This document shows positions 1 through 9,306 of a DNA stretch of 64,000 bases, piece after piece (position 1 is the first letter of the stretch; the number at the start of each line of letters is the position of its first letter). This stretch comes from Candidatus Delongbacteria bacterium (GTDB lineage Bacteria; CAIWAD01), in the NCBI GenBank assembly GCA_020634015.1, contig JACKCN010000004.1, positions 310,001-374,000 of the forward strand, in the 5' to 3' direction. The position numbers and the translations under genes are program-made. A model generated the notes under the pieces. It saw only the letters and a list, made by a program, of their open reading frames with translations, searched no databases and was not told where the DNA came from.

Positions 1-1
1 G

Positions 2-1144
2 CAGTTCACGGCCATCGAGCAGTTCACTCCCACCACGGCCCATGAGACCTTCCAGGTCATCCTGCGTGATCCGTCGGTCTGGCCCACCGCTTCGGGCAAT
101 GGCCAGATCCTCTTCCAGTATGGCGAGCTCGATGACATCACCGAGATCGCGGTCGGCATCGAGAACGAAGCCGAGGACGCGGGCCTGCAGGTCTACAACA
201 ATGGCGAGTTCCACCCCAATGCCCCGGCCATTGCCCAGGGCACCGCGATTCTCTTCACCTCCATCGCCAGCGAAGGCGTGGCCGCGGGTCAGGTCACGCT
301 CTTCCCCGAGGATGCCGAGCTGCTGGCCCAGACCCGGGTGGCCTCACTGGGTGACACGATCAGCGTGAATCCCGATGGTTCCTGGATGATGGACGGCCTG
401 CTGCCCGGCCAGCGCCCGATCTGGATCCTGGGGCCCGCGGGCGTGGAATCCGTGATCCGCGTGGGCACGGTGCCCGTGGCCGATACCCTCTGGGTGCCCG
501 AAGTCACGCTCTGGCAACTGGGCGCGCCGGTCAACACGCAACTGGTGGATCTGGACGGCCCGCTGGTGACCCTTGCCTGGCAGCAGCCGGAGTGGTTCCT
601 GCCTCCCGAAGTCAATGGGAATGCCATCTCCAAGGGCCCCGAGCACAGTGTGGACGACTTCCTCTCCTGGCGCGTCTACCGCAAGAACGTCAGTGCGGGA
701 GAACCCAGCTTCAGCCTGGCCGCCAGCAATCTGGCCGATACCACCTGGACCCAGACCCTGACCCTGCCCGGCGTCTACGAATACCGGGTGGCAGGCTGGT
801 ACGCGGGCGGCGAGAGCCAGCCCGGTGACACCATCACCGTGGAAGCCGACTTCACCGGCCTGGACGCTGTGGTCCTGCCACTGGAATTCTATCTGGGCGA
901 GCCCTACCCCAACCCCTTCAACAGCAGCACGCGCATCGCCTTCGGCCTGCCCGTGGCCAGCCATGTGCGCCTGGCCGTGTACAATCTCCTGGGTCAGGAA
1001 GTGGAACTGCTGCTGGACGGCGAGCTGGGGGCGGGTCATCATCAGGTCAGCTGGGACGGCACCCGTTTCGCCTCGGGCACCTACTTGCTGGGTTATCGCG
1101 ACGACAGTGGGTCACACGTGCGACGATTGCTGCAGATCAAGTAG
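2..1144 (+). CDS. Secreted protein with C-terminal sorting domain (5' truncated)
   Basis: The reading frame is open from the left edge, so the start lies outside the window; about 380 residues are visible. The first part (…QVILRDPSVWPTASGNGQ…, GIENEAEDAGLQ) resembles the β-sandwich that follows the catalytic domain in secreted C25/M6/S8-type peptidases of FCB bacteria. An Fn3-like stretch follows (around 560-870). The last ~80 residues hold the YPNPFNSSTRIAFGLP motif, VYNLLGQEV and a terminal GTYLLGYRDDSGS…LLQIK, the FlgD-Ig-like / type IX-type C-terminal sorting domain. The protein is therefore probably exported and surface-anchored or released. The catalytic part, if there is one, is not visible, so no activity is assigned. 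A strong hairpin follows 25 nt after the stop. Confidence 0.8.
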   Translation, partial: QFTAIEQFTPTTAHETFQVILRDPSVWPTASGNGQILFQYGELDDITEIAVGIENEAEDAGLQVYNNGEFHPNAPAIAQGTAILFTSIASEGVAAGQVTLFPEDAELLAQTRVASLGDTISVNPDGSWMMDGLLPGQRPIWILGPAGVESVIRVGTVPVADTLWVPEVTLWQLGAPVNTQLVDLDGPLVTLAWQQPEWFLPPEVNGNAISKGPEHSVDDFLSWRVYRKNVSAGEPSFSLAASNLADTTWTQTLTLPGVYEYRVAGWYAGGESQPGDTITVEADFTGLDAVVLPLEFYLGEPYPNPFNSSTRIAFGLPVASHVRLAVYNLLGQEVELLLDGELGAGHHQVSWDGTRFASGTYLLGYRDDSGSHVRRLLQIK

Positions 1145-1168
1145 CTCACCACGAACGCAGAAGACAGA

Positions 1169-1199
1169 ACGCCCTCCGGAAGCTCTCCGGAGGGCGTTT
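1169..1199 (+). terminator. Intrinsic terminator, possibly bidirectional
   Basis: A perfect 12-bp stem (1169-1180 with 1186-1197) with a 5-nt loop is followed by a short T-rich run. It sits between the convergent ends of the secreted-protein gene (stop at 1144) and motB (stop at 1229), and could serve both. Confidence 0.75.
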
Positions 1200-1228
1200 C
1201 CTTTGTGCAGCTCGGCAGGTGGCCCACC

Positions 1229-2035
1229 TCAGTGATCCATGTTGACCAGCTGCCCGCCCTCGCGGCGAATCGCGTCCACCGTGCGCCGGTTCATCACCAG
1301 GATCGTGATCCGGCGATTCATCGGATTGGTGGGCTGCTCGGGCAGCAGCAGCGCCGTCGACGCCAGCCCCACCACCCGCCCGATCTTCGAGGGGTCCAGG
1401 CCCGCGGCCAGGAATTCACGGCGCGCGGTGTTGGCGCGGTCGGTGGAGAGTTCCCAGTTGGAGTACGCGACCGAGCCGAAGGGCAGGGCGTCGGTGTGAC
1501 CACTGATGCTGATCCGGTTGGGCACCGTGGCAATGGCATGTGCCAGTTCGTGCAGCAGGCGCCGGGCCCCCGGTTCCAGCTCGGCGCTGCCCAGCCCGAA
1601 CATCGACTGGTTGCCCTTGTCCATGATCTGGATCCGCACGCCTTCGGGAGTCATCTCCACCTTCACCCGATCGCGGAACTCTTCCATCTCCTCCAGGGAT
1701 TCCAGTGTTCCCTGGACCTGCTCGCTCAGTTGCCGCAACTGCTCGGCTTCACTCTCGCCGCTGGCCAGCTGGGACTGCGGATCGGCCGGACCGGGTCCTT
1801 CGCCGGACACTCCCTGTGCACCCCCCAGATCCACGGCGGCCGGATTGTTGAAGTAGCTCGAAATGGCGGACTTCTGCTGCTCGGTGCTCTGGTTCAGAAT
1901 CCACATCAGCAGGAAGAAGGCCATCATGGCCGTGGCGAAGTCGGCAAAGGCCACTTTCCACGAGCCCCCGTGATGCCCGTGGGCGGCCGTGATCCGTTTG
2001 ACCACGATGGGTTGATCGGGCTTCGATTCGGCCAT
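1229..2035 (-). CDS. motB: Flagellar-motor-type stator protein MotB
   Basis: A 268-residue stator subunit that couples ion flow through the inner membrane to torque and anchors to peptidoglycan. The N-terminal transmembrane helix reads FADFATAMMAFFLLMW and places the proton/sodium-binding aspartate at D32, the same number as in E. coli MotB. The C-terminal OmpA/MotB peptidoglycan-binding domain has SGHTDALP… and NRRITILV. The ATG at 2035 is chosen because it directly precedes the conserved N-terminus and has an AGGA site that overlaps the motA stop; an in-frame extension upstream runs into motA and is not credible. Gene order motA-motB with a 10-nt gap implies co-translation. No other flagellar genes are in the window, so a flagellar or gliding/other motor role is left open. 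Confidence 0.93.
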   Translation of the reverse strand: MAESKPDQPIVVKRITAAHGHHGGSWKVAFADFATAMMAFFLLMWILNQSTEQQKSAISSYFNNPAAVDLGGAQGVSGEGPGPADPQSQLASGESEAEQLRQLSEQVQGTLESLEEMEEFRDRVKVEMTPEGVRIQIMDKGNQSMFGLGSAELEPGARRLLHELAHAIATVPNRISISGHTDALPFGSVAYSNWELSTDRANTARREFLAAGLDPSKIGRVVGLASTALLLPEQPTNPMNRRITILVMNRRTVDAIRREGGQLVNMDH

Positions 2036-2045
2036 CACGCGTGTC

Positions 2046-2900
2046 CTACTTGTTGGCCTTGAGGTACTGGTCCAGGTCCTCGAAACCGGGACGGCACTCG
2101 CTGGGCAGGGTCTTGCGTCCGAACTCGATCGCGATCTGGGGCGGGTAGCCCTGCAGGAAGGAGATGAAGCAGGTCTTGATCGCCACGAACCAGTCCGCCT
2201 GCTCCCGGGCCCGGCGTTCCATGGCATTGCTCAGCGGGGCGAAGAACCCATAGGCGAAGAGCACGCCCATGAAGGTGCCCACCAGGGCCGAGGCCACGTG
2301 ATGCCCGATCTCCTCCGCCGGTCCGCCGAGAGCGCCCATGGTGATCACGATGCCCAGCACGGCGGCCACGATGCCGAAGCCGGGCAGCGCGTCGGCGACA
2401 CGGCTGACCGCCTGTGCCGGCTCACCCGCCTCGTGGTGGTGGGCCGCCAGTTCCACATCCATCAGGTTCTCGAGCTGAAAGGTGTTCATGTTGCCGCTGA
2501 TCATCAGTCGCAGGTAATCCTGGATGAACTCGATGGTATGGTGCTCCTTGAGCAGGTCGGGATACTTGCTGAAGATTTCGCTCTCGTGGGGGTCCATCGT
2601 GTCCACCTCGATGGCCACCATGCCCTGTCGTTTGATCTTGTTGAAGATTTCGGCCATCAACCCAAAGAGGATCAGATAGTCATCACGGGAATGAGCGGAA
2701 CCGCCCAGCAGGGCGGGAATGCCGGTCAGGACCCGTTTCAGCACGCTGAAGGGGTTGGCGATGATCATGCCACCAATGGCCGCGCCCAGGATGATGATCA
2801 GCTCCAGGGGCTGCCAGATGGCCAGCAGATGCCCACCCGCCAGGGTGAATCCGCTCAGCACGGCGACGATCACCAGCAGGGCGCCCGCGATCAGGTTCAT
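2046..2900 (-). CDS. motA: Flagellar-motor-type stator protein MotA
   Basis: A 284-residue integral membrane protein of the MotA/TolQ/ExbB family. Two N-terminal membrane segments (MNLIAGALLVIVAVLSGF and PLELIIILGAAIGGMII) are followed by a large cytoplasmic loop, then the paired C-terminal helices with the conserved proline in DALPGFGIVAAVLGIVITMG. Length and topology match MotA (295 residues in E. coli) rather than ExbB/TolQ. The ATG at 2900 has an AAGGA site 6-7 nt upstream. It is the first gene of the motAB pair. Confidence 0.93.
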   Translation of the reverse strand: MNLIAGALLVIVAVLSGFTLAGGHLLAIWQPLELIIILGAAIGGMIIANPFSVLKRVLTGIPALLGGSAHSRDDYLILFGLMAEIFNKIKRQGMVAIEVDTMDPHESEIFSKYPDLLKEHHTIEFIQDYLRLMISGNMNTFQLENLMDVELAAHHHEAGEPAQAVSRVADALPGFGIVAAVLGIVITMGALGGPAEEIGHHVASALVGTFMGVLFAYGFFAPLSNAMERRAREQADWFVAIKTCFISFLQGYPPQIAIEFGRKTLPSECRPGFEDLDQYLKANK

Positions 2901-3138
2901 TGAATGTCCTTGACATCTGTCGCAAGCACTTGTTTTCGAACATGTTGCAGAAGTCCGATCGCTCACGAACACCCATGAATGATCGGCAGATTGCCGCAAG
3001 CACTGTACAGCGTCCGCCACTCGTGCCCGCTGGCAGTTTCAATTGCCCCCGCGAAGCGGCACATTCGGACTCGCGTGCCGCGACCCGGCCGCCGGACTCC
3101 CCGGCCGGACACTTCAGACCCAATGCAGAGGCCCTTTC

Positions 3139-4467
3139 ATGAGCGAACGGATCACAGCCCGGATCTACAATGGTACCCGCGATTTTCTGCCCGCCGAGAT
3201 GCTGCGGCGCGAAGCCCTGCTGGAAACCCTGCGCAGCGCATTCCAGCTCTACGGATTCGCGCCCGTGGAAACGCCGGCGATGGAGTACCTCGAGATCCTG
3301 CTGGGCAAGTACGGCGACGACGAAAAGTTGATCTACAAGCTGGACTACCGCAACGACGACCCCTCGCGGCGCCTGGCGCTGCGCTACGACCATACCGTGC
3401 CGCTGGCGCGTCTGGTGGCCTGCAATCCGGAGCTGCCCCTGCCCTTCAAGCGCTACCAGTTCCAGCCGGTCTGGCGCGCCGACCGTCCCCAGCCCCGTCA
3501 GGGACGCTTCCGCGAGTTCTGGCAGTGTGACATCGATACCATCGGCAGCGCCTCGCTGATGGCCGACGCCGAGATCATCGCGGCCGCCGACGGTCTGCTG
3601 GCAGGCCTGCAACTGCCCGATTACCGCATCCGGCTGAACCACCGTGGGCTGCTGGCGGCACTGGTGGCCTGGGCAGGCCTGCCCGCGGGCCAGGAAGCCG
3701 CCGTCTGCGGAGCGATTGACAAGCTGGACAAGGTGGGCCTGGACGGCGTGCGCCGCGAACTGGACACCGCGGTGGGCGCAGGCTCCGCCGTGGACAAGCT
3801 GCTGGAACGACTGGCCGTGCCCGTGAGCATGGCCACCCTGCCCGAGCTGCGCAGTCTGGACACGGGCGACGGGCGCGCCAGCCGCGCGGTGGACGAGCTG
3901 CTGGAGCTGAACGATCTGCTGGGCTCGCTGGGCGTGAACCGGGCGAATGTGGCCTTCGACCTCTATCTGGCACGCGGGTTGTCGTACTACACCGGCCCGA
4001 TCTTCGAAACCGTGATTCCCAGCCTGCCCCACATGGGCAGCATCATGGGCGGAGGCCGTTACGATTCGCTGATCGGTCTCTATCTGGGGCGCGAGATGCC
4101 CGCCACCGGTTTGACCATGGGCCTGGACCGGATCCTGGCCGCTTTGGCCCAACTCGGTGAGACCCAGTCCCGCCAGACTCCGGCCCGGGTGCTGGTGACC
4201 CGCAGTTTTGCCGAGACGGACCACGCGGCCATCGAGCTTGCCGGCGAGCTGCGCCGGGCGGGCATTCCCACCGAACTGGCCCTGGAAGCGGGGCGGCTCA
4301 AGAAGCAGTTCGCGCTGGCCGACCGCAAGGGCATTCCCCATGTGATCACTCTGGGACCCGACGAGCAGGCCCGCGGGCTGCTGACCCTCAAGACGCTGGC
4401 CGATGGCACGCAGCGGGCACTGAGCCTGGCCGATGCGATCCGTGAACTGGGCGGGAGCCCCCGGTGA
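3139..4467 (+). CDS. hisS: Histidine--tRNA ligase
   Basis: A 442-residue class II aminoacyl-tRNA synthetase that charges tRNA-His. Residues 11-18 (NGTRDFLP) are the family's N-terminal signature. YDHTVPLARLVA (83-94), the motif 2 loop around YQFQPVWRADRPQ (106-118) and the histidine-specific LARGLSYYTGPIFE (277-290) are all present, and GGGRYDSLIG forms motif 3. The C-terminal ~95 residues are the HGTP anticodon-binding domain, which argues for HisS over the HisZ regulatory paralogue. The ATG at 3139 has AGAGG upstream. The stop overlaps the GTG start of the next gene by 3 nt (GTGA). Confidence 0.96.
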   Translation: MSERITARIYNGTRDFLPAEMLRREALLETLRSAFQLYGFAPVETPAMEYLEILLGKYGDDEKLIYKLDYRNDDPSRRLALRYDHTVPLARLVACNPELPLPFKRYQFQPVWRADRPQPRQGRFREFWQCDIDTIGSASLMADAEIIAAADGLLAGLQLPDYRIRLNHRGLLAALVAWAGLPAGQEAAVCGAIDKLDKVGLDGVRRELDTAVGAGSAVDKLLERLAVPVSMATLPELRSLDTGDGRASRAVDELLELNDLLGSLGVNRANVAFDLYLARGLSYYTGPIFETVIPSLPHMGSIMGGGRYDSLIGLYLGREMPATGLTMGLDRILAALAQLGETQSRQTPARVLVTRSFAETDHAAIELAGELRRAGIPTELALEAGRLKKQFALADRKGIPHVITLGPDEQARGLLTLKTLADGTQRALSLADAIRELGGSPR

Positions 4468-7037
4468 GCGCCCTGCGCACGTGGGCCTTTTGGGTCTTGC
4501 TGCTGACCTGGGCCAGCACCGGACTGGCGTCCTCGTCGGGTCTGAATGCGCTGCCCGCGCCGTCACGCACGGCCGATGTCCACCGCAACACCGGCCCGGA
4601 CAAAGGCCTGCCCCCCGCATTGTACCCCTGTGAATCCCGGGCCCTGGTGGCGCCCACCACGCGCGGCGTACGGCCCATGCCGACAACCGGAACCCTGGGC
4701 GCAGCCCAGCGCGTGCCAACGGCTCCGCGCGATGCGCGCCAGGGCGGTGACACACCCGAAGCTGCCAGCGAGATTTCCGCCCTGCCCGCCCTGCTGGTTG
4801 GCACCACCACGGGTTACAGCAATCACGTCGCCCCCGGTTGCCCCACCCCCTCCAGCGGCCCCGACGTCTTCTACCGGCTGGAACTGGCGCAGGATCTCAG
4901 CCTGAGCCTGGACCTCTGCGACAGCTCCTTCCCGGCTCGCCTGGCCATCTACGCCGACACGGTGGACACCGAACACCTGCTGGCCTGTGATTCACAGGAC
5001 TGCCCGGATGGCGCGGGCCGGCTCGAGGCTCAGTTTCTCAGCGCGGGCACCTGGTATCTGGCGATCGACGGAGCCGAAGGGCAATCCGGTGAGTACGAGC
5101 TCTTCATCTGGTCGCCCTGCGATATCGCCCAGCCGCTGGCGTGCGGCACCAGCGTGAGCGTGTCCGATTCGGTCAGTGCCAACGCCTGGCAAACCTATTG
5201 CGTGAGTGGCGAGAACGGCCCCGAACTGGCCTGGCGCGTGTCACATGCGGGAGGATTGCTGGACGCCCGGCTGACCGGGCTGAACGACGAAGACCACGAC
5301 CTGATCCTGCTGGATGGCTGCGATCCCGGCAACTGCCTCCAGATGCCCTTCGAAGGCGACAGCGAGGAGCGGATCAGCAATACGCTGCCCGCGGGCGAGT
5401 ACCTGCTGGCCGTGGACATCTGGCACTGGGGCGGTGAGGGCCAGCCGGGCCGCGGCCTGGACTTCACCCTCAGCCTCGACTGTGATCCATCGCCCTGCTC
5501 CGACCAGCCCCCGCTGGACTGCCTGGGTCGCCCGGAAATGGAGCCCAACGGCGGCTGGGATGATGGCCAGAATGCCAACCCGATCGCCTGTGGCGACACG
5601 CTCTGCGGCTCGGTCTGGGCCGACGGGGGGCTGCGCGATCTGGACTGGTTCCGCCTGGAGCACATGGGCGGCCCGCTGCGCGCCCGGCTGGAGGCCCGCC
5701 TGCTGAACCCGGTGCTCTTTCTCACCACCGAAGCACCGCCCGCCTCCGGAGGGCGCACCCTCAAGGTCGAAGATCGTGGCGCGCTCTGCGAAGGCGAAGT
5801 GCTGGAGCTGGACTGGCTGGCTCCAGGCAGCTACTTCCTGGTGGTGGCGCACAATGCCTTTCTGGGCGTGCCCCAGGACGAGCCCTGGCGCCTGATTCTC
5901 GAATGCCCCGACGATCCCTGCCTGGCACATGAACCCGTCGAGTGCACGGGTGGTCTGCACGAAGTGGAACCCAATGAGGGCTGGAACAGCAACAACCAGA
6001 ACTGGAATGATGCGGCGGTGGACGAATTGCGTTGCGGCTCGCTCTGGGCCAGCAACGGCCTGCGTGACACGGATTGGTACCGTTTCAGCCTGGACGACAG
6101 CTCGGCCGTCGCGCTGGGCTCCCGCGCCGATCAGCTGGATGCGATCGTGTTTCTGTTCACGGCCGCGCTTCCGCCCTCGGGCCGCTTGCTGGCCGGAGCG
6201 GACAACACGGGGCTCTGCCAGCCTGAAAGCCTGTTCGTGCCCGCCCTGCCTCCGGGCGAGTATTACGCAATGATCGCCCACAACTCCACCAGCGGGGTCC
6301 CCGAGGACCAGAATTACGAACTGAGCCTGACCAGCCTGCCCACCCTGTCCAGGCCCGATCCCTGTGTGAATACGATTGCGCTGGAACTGGACGGCTCCCC
6401 CATCGATCTGCAGCGCCCGGCCCCCCAGACGGCCCATCTGGATGGTCTGCCCTGTGCCGGCCTGGTGGCCGGAGGCAACGACGAGGTCTTCGCGCTCAGC
6501 GTCAGCCAACCGGGGGCCTACCTGATCACGGTGCTGGGCGACTCGCCGCGGGCCGATGAGGTGCTGATGCTTCTGTCAGGTTGTGGCCCCGACGCCGAAT
6601 GCCTGCAGGCAGTGGACGACAATGGGTCCGGCACCGATGGCGAACAGCTGCAGACCGGCGAGCTGGCCGCGGGCGAGTACACCCTGGTGGTCGACTTCTG
6701 GGGCAGTCTGGAAAGCCATGCCTACACTCTTGAAATCCTGCCCCTCACGGCCCTGGCTCCTGCTGAGGCGCGCCCCCGGACTCTGTCGCTGAACTGCACT
6801 CCCAACCCCTTCAATCCTGTGACTCGACTCAGCTGGCAGCACCCGGGCGGCCGGGCCAGCCTGAGCGTGCACGATCTGCTGGGCCGCTGCGTCCTGCGCG
6901 AAGATCTGCCAGTGTTGCCCCCGGGCCCCGCTGACCACCTTCTGGATGGCAGTGCCCTGGCCAGTGGGCTCTACCTGCTGCGGGTGAGCACGGATTCAGG
7001 CACCGAGTTCCAGGGCAAGGCGCTGCTGCTCAAGTAA
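4464..7037 (+). CDS. Secreted protein with repeated PPC-like domains and sorting domain
   Basis: An 857-residue exported protein of unknown function. An N-terminal signal peptide (LLLTWASTGLASS region) precedes a low-complexity linker to about residue 110. Then come several Cys-rich β-sandwich units resembling bacterial pre-peptidase C-terminal (PPC) domains, marked by AGEYELFIW, GEYLLAVDIWHW, GEYYAMIAHNS and AGEYTLVVDFWG. Two units share a CGS.WA..GLRD.DW motif. The C-terminus has CTPNPFNPVTRLSW and ASGLYLLRV…GKALLLK, the sorting domain. No catalytic motif was found. The start is GTG at 4464, overlapping the hisS stop, so translation is probably coupled to a housekeeping gene, which is unusual for a secreted protein. 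Confidence 0.85.
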   Translation: MSALRTWAFWVLLLTWASTGLASSSGLNALPAPSRTADVHRNTGPDKGLPPALYPCESRALVAPTTRGVRPMPTTGTLGAAQRVPTAPRDARQGGDTPEAASEISALPALLVGTTTGYSNHVAPGCPTPSSGPDVFYRLELAQDLSLSLDLCDSSFPARLAIYADTVDTEHLLACDSQDCPDGAGRLEAQFLSAGTWYLAIDGAEGQSGEYELFIWSPCDIAQPLACGTSVSVSDSVSANAWQTYCVSGENGPELAWRVSHAGGLLDARLTGLNDEDHDLILLDGCDPGNCLQMPFEGDSEERISNTLPAGEYLLAVDIWHWGGEGQPGRGLDFTLSLDCDPSPCSDQPPLDCLGRPEMEPNGGWDDGQNANPIACGDTLCGSVWADGGLRDLDWFRLEHMGGPLRARLEARLLNPVLFLTTEAPPASGGRTLKVEDRGALCEGEVLELDWLAPGSYFLVVAHNAFLGVPQDEPWRLILECPDDPCLAHEPVECTGGLHEVEPNEGWNSNNQNWNDAAVDELRCGSLWASNGLRDTDWYRFSLDDSSAVALGSRADQLDAIVFLFTAALPPSGRLLAGADNTGLCQPESLFVPALPPGEYYAMIAHNSTSGVPEDQNYELSLTSLPTLSRPDPCVNTIALELDGSPIDLQRPAPQTAHLDGLPCAGLVAGGNDEVFALSVSQPGAYLITVLGDSPRADEVLMLLSGCGPDAECLQAVDDNGSGTDGEQLQTGELAAGEYTLVVDFWGSLESHAYTLEILPLTALAPAEARPRTLSLNCTPNPFNPVTRLSWQHPGGRASLSVHDLLGRCVLREDLPVLPPGPADHLLDGSALASGLYLLRVSTDSGTEFQGKALLLK

Positions 7038-7249
7038 GCGTCGGAACCGGAGTGCCAGAACGCGCACGCCAGGATTCCGGCTCCGGCACACTCGGACACT
7101 GCGCGACCCAGCACTCGCGCCCGCCCGCACTGAAGGCTCTCCTCCAGTCTGATTCGCGCAATCCGTCGCATTTCCAGACTGCAGTCGCCCCTGCAATCCA
7201 GCGATCGAAATTCCGATAGGAGAGCCCAGGCCCGGCATCAGGGCGAAGA

Positions 7250-7267
7250 CCCGTTCCGCGGAACGGG
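7250..7267. promoter_or_regulatory. Perfect 18-bp palindrome upstream of the hybrid kinase
   Basis: CCCGTTCCG followed by its exact reverse complement CGGAACGGG, centred about 65 nt before the kinase start at 7324, in a 286-nt intergenic region that otherwise shows no feature. It could be an operator for a dimeric regulator. No poly-T follows, so it is unlikely to be a terminator. Confidence 0.35.
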
Positions 7268-7323
7268 AAGCAGAACAGCCTGACCCGGACAGCAGGCACC
7301 AGCATTACCCCCGGAGAGTCCCG

Positions 7324-9207
7324 ATGAATCCGGACCGATACCAGGAGCTTTTCGAACGCTCGGCCGATGCGAACCTGATCATCGTGGGTGAACGCTTCGT
7401 GGACTGCAATGCGGCCACTCTGGTCATGCTGGGGTATGCCAGCAAGCAGGAAATGCTCAACGTCCATCCTTCCATGCTCTCCCCGGAATACCAGCCCGAT
7501 GGGCAGCTGTCCTACGAGAAAGCCAACACGATGATCCAGCTCGCGCTGGCACGGGGGTCCAATCGTTTCGAGTGGTACCACCGGCGCGCCAATGGCGAGA
7601 TCTTCCCGGTTGAGGTTCTGCTGACCGCGATTCCCGATCCCGGTGAGCAGATGCTGCACGTGGTCTGGCGGGAGATCGGGGCCCGCAAGCATGCGGAGCA
7701 AGCTCTGCGTGACTCACGCGATCAGCTGGCGGCGATTTTCGAGGCCACCCACGAAGGCATCCTGGTGCTGGATGCGGAGAGTGGCGAGCCCTTGAACATG
7801 AATCACGCCCTGCGCACCATGCTGAAGCTGGGATCCAGCGATTCTCCGGCCGCCTGCCGCGCCCTGCTGCCCCGTGAGCTGACCGTGGACGCCTTGCGTG
7901 CGTCCATGGCGGACGCGCCCTCCGGGATCGCTCCCCTGAGTGTTCTGATGCGTCGTCATGATGGACGTGCCTTCCATGCCGAGGTCCAGAGCTCCCCATT
8001 GACTCTTCAGGGCCGGAACTGCCTGATCGTCGTGATCCGCGACGTGAGCGAACGCGTCCAGCGCGAATCCCGGTCGCGCCATGCGCAGAAGCTGGAGGCG
8101 ATCGGCACCCTGGCCGGAGGCATCGCCCATGATTTCAACAACATCCTGTCCTCGATGCTGGGGTACACCGAGCTGGTTCTGGAACGCCTGCCCGTGGGCA
8201 GCATGGAACACGAGGACCTCAGCGAAGTCGTGCGATCCGGCCAGCGTGCGGTGGAGCTTGTACGCCAGATCCTGACCTTCAGCCGTCACACGACCAGCGC
8301 CGTGACCCGGCTGGATCTGCATTCCAGCATTCGCGACGTGTTGCAGATGCTGCGCTCCACCCTGCCCAGCACCGTGCACATCGACCAGGATCTGGCCGTC
8401 GGCAGCTGGGTGATGGCCGACGAAACCCAGATGCAGCAGGTGGTGATGAACCTCTGCACGAATGCCTTTCATGCCATGGAATCAACGGGAGGCACGCTGC
8501 GGATCCGCCTGCGCGACGTGGAACTGGATGACGAGTCCCTGCCGCACGGGCTGTCTTGCGGCAGCCATCTGGAACTGCTGGTCCATGACACGGGCTGTGG
8601 CATCTCGCCCGAGGTCCTGCCTCATGTGTTCGATCCCTACTTCACCACCAAACCCCAGGGCAAGGGCTCCGGTCTGGGACTGGCCATGGTGGAGGGCATC
8701 ATCAAGGAACATGGCGGCGCGATCACGGTCAGTTCCTGCCCGGGTCAGGGAACACGTTTCCGGGTGCTGCTGCCCAGGGCCGCGGGAGCCGACACGGCCC
8801 CCAGACCCACCAGCGAGGCCCGGCCGGTTCTGGCCGGAGGGCCGGAACGGATTCTGGTCGTGGACGACGAGCCCATGGTGGCCGAGCTTGTCCGCAAGAC
8901 CCTGGAGAAATTGGGCTATCGGGTGCGCACGTTCACGGACAGCACACGGGCGCTGGCCCATTTCAAGGACAATCCCATGGCCTTTGATCTGGTGCTGACC
9001 GACCAGACCATGCCCAACCTGACGGGCTACGAACTGGCGCGCGCCCTGCTGGCCCTGCGGCCCGAGCTGCCGATCGTGCTCTGCACGGGCTTCAGTTCCT
9101 CGATCCCCGAAGCCAAAGCGCTGGAACTGGGCATCCGGGCCTACCTGCTCAAACCCACCAGCCGCGTCGAACTGGCACACGTGGTGCGCCGGGTGCTCGA
9201 CAGCTGA
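7324..9207 (+). CDS. PAS-PAS hybrid sensor histidine kinase with receiver domain
   Basis: A 627-residue cytoplasmic sensor with no membrane segment. Two PAS domains (about 1-125 and 130-245) are followed by a HisKA dimerisation domain with the phosphorylated histidine H269 in GGIAHDFNN, then a HATPase_c domain (N box around 376-383, HDTGCGIS 421-428, GKGSGLGLAMV 446-456). A C-terminal CheY-like receiver (about 508-627) has acidic residues D514/D515 and phospho-acceptor D560 in DLVLTDQTMPN. Signal sensing is therefore soluble, and the phosphate may be passed on to a separate partner. No output domain or adjacent response regulator is present. A GGAGAG site precedes the ATG. Confidence 0.93.
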   Translation: MNPDRYQELFERSADANLIIVGERFVDCNAATLVMLGYASKQEMLNVHPSMLSPEYQPDGQLSYEKANTMIQLALARGSNRFEWYHRRANGEIFPVEVLLTAIPDPGEQMLHVVWREIGARKHAEQALRDSRDQLAAIFEATHEGILVLDAESGEPLNMNHALRTMLKLGSSDSPAACRALLPRELTVDALRASMADAPSGIAPLSVLMRRHDGRAFHAEVQSSPLTLQGRNCLIVVIRDVSERVQRESRSRHAQKLEAIGTLAGGIAHDFNNILSSMLGYTELVLERLPVGSMEHEDLSEVVRSGQRAVELVRQILTFSRHTTSAVTRLDLHSSIRDVLQMLRSTLPSTVHIDQDLAVGSWVMADETQMQQVVMNLCTNAFHAMESTGGTLRIRLRDVELDDESLPHGLSCGSHLELLVHDTGCGISPEVLPHVFDPYFTTKPQGKGSGLGLAMVEGIIKEHGGAITVSSCPGQGTRFRVLLPRAAGADTAPRPTSEARPVLAGGPERILVVDDEPMVAELVRKTLEKLGYRVRTFTDSTRALAHFKDNPMAFDLVLTDQTMPNLTGYELARALLALRPELPIVLCTGFSSSIPEAKALELGIRAYLLKPTSRVELAHVVRRVLDS

Positions 9208-9306
9208 AGCCATGGGTTCACTGCACGAGCGCCGACCACAGGATCCTTGCGCCCCGGATCGACGTATCCCCCGTGATTCCCGCGGAACGACACAGGAGAC
9301 CCCCCA

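Noticed and set aside
2683..4755. A 690-codon minus-strand frame opposite hisS
   Set aside because: It is an antisense shadow: composition is low-complexity Gln/His/Gly-rich, and the plus strand encodes an unmistakable HisRS.
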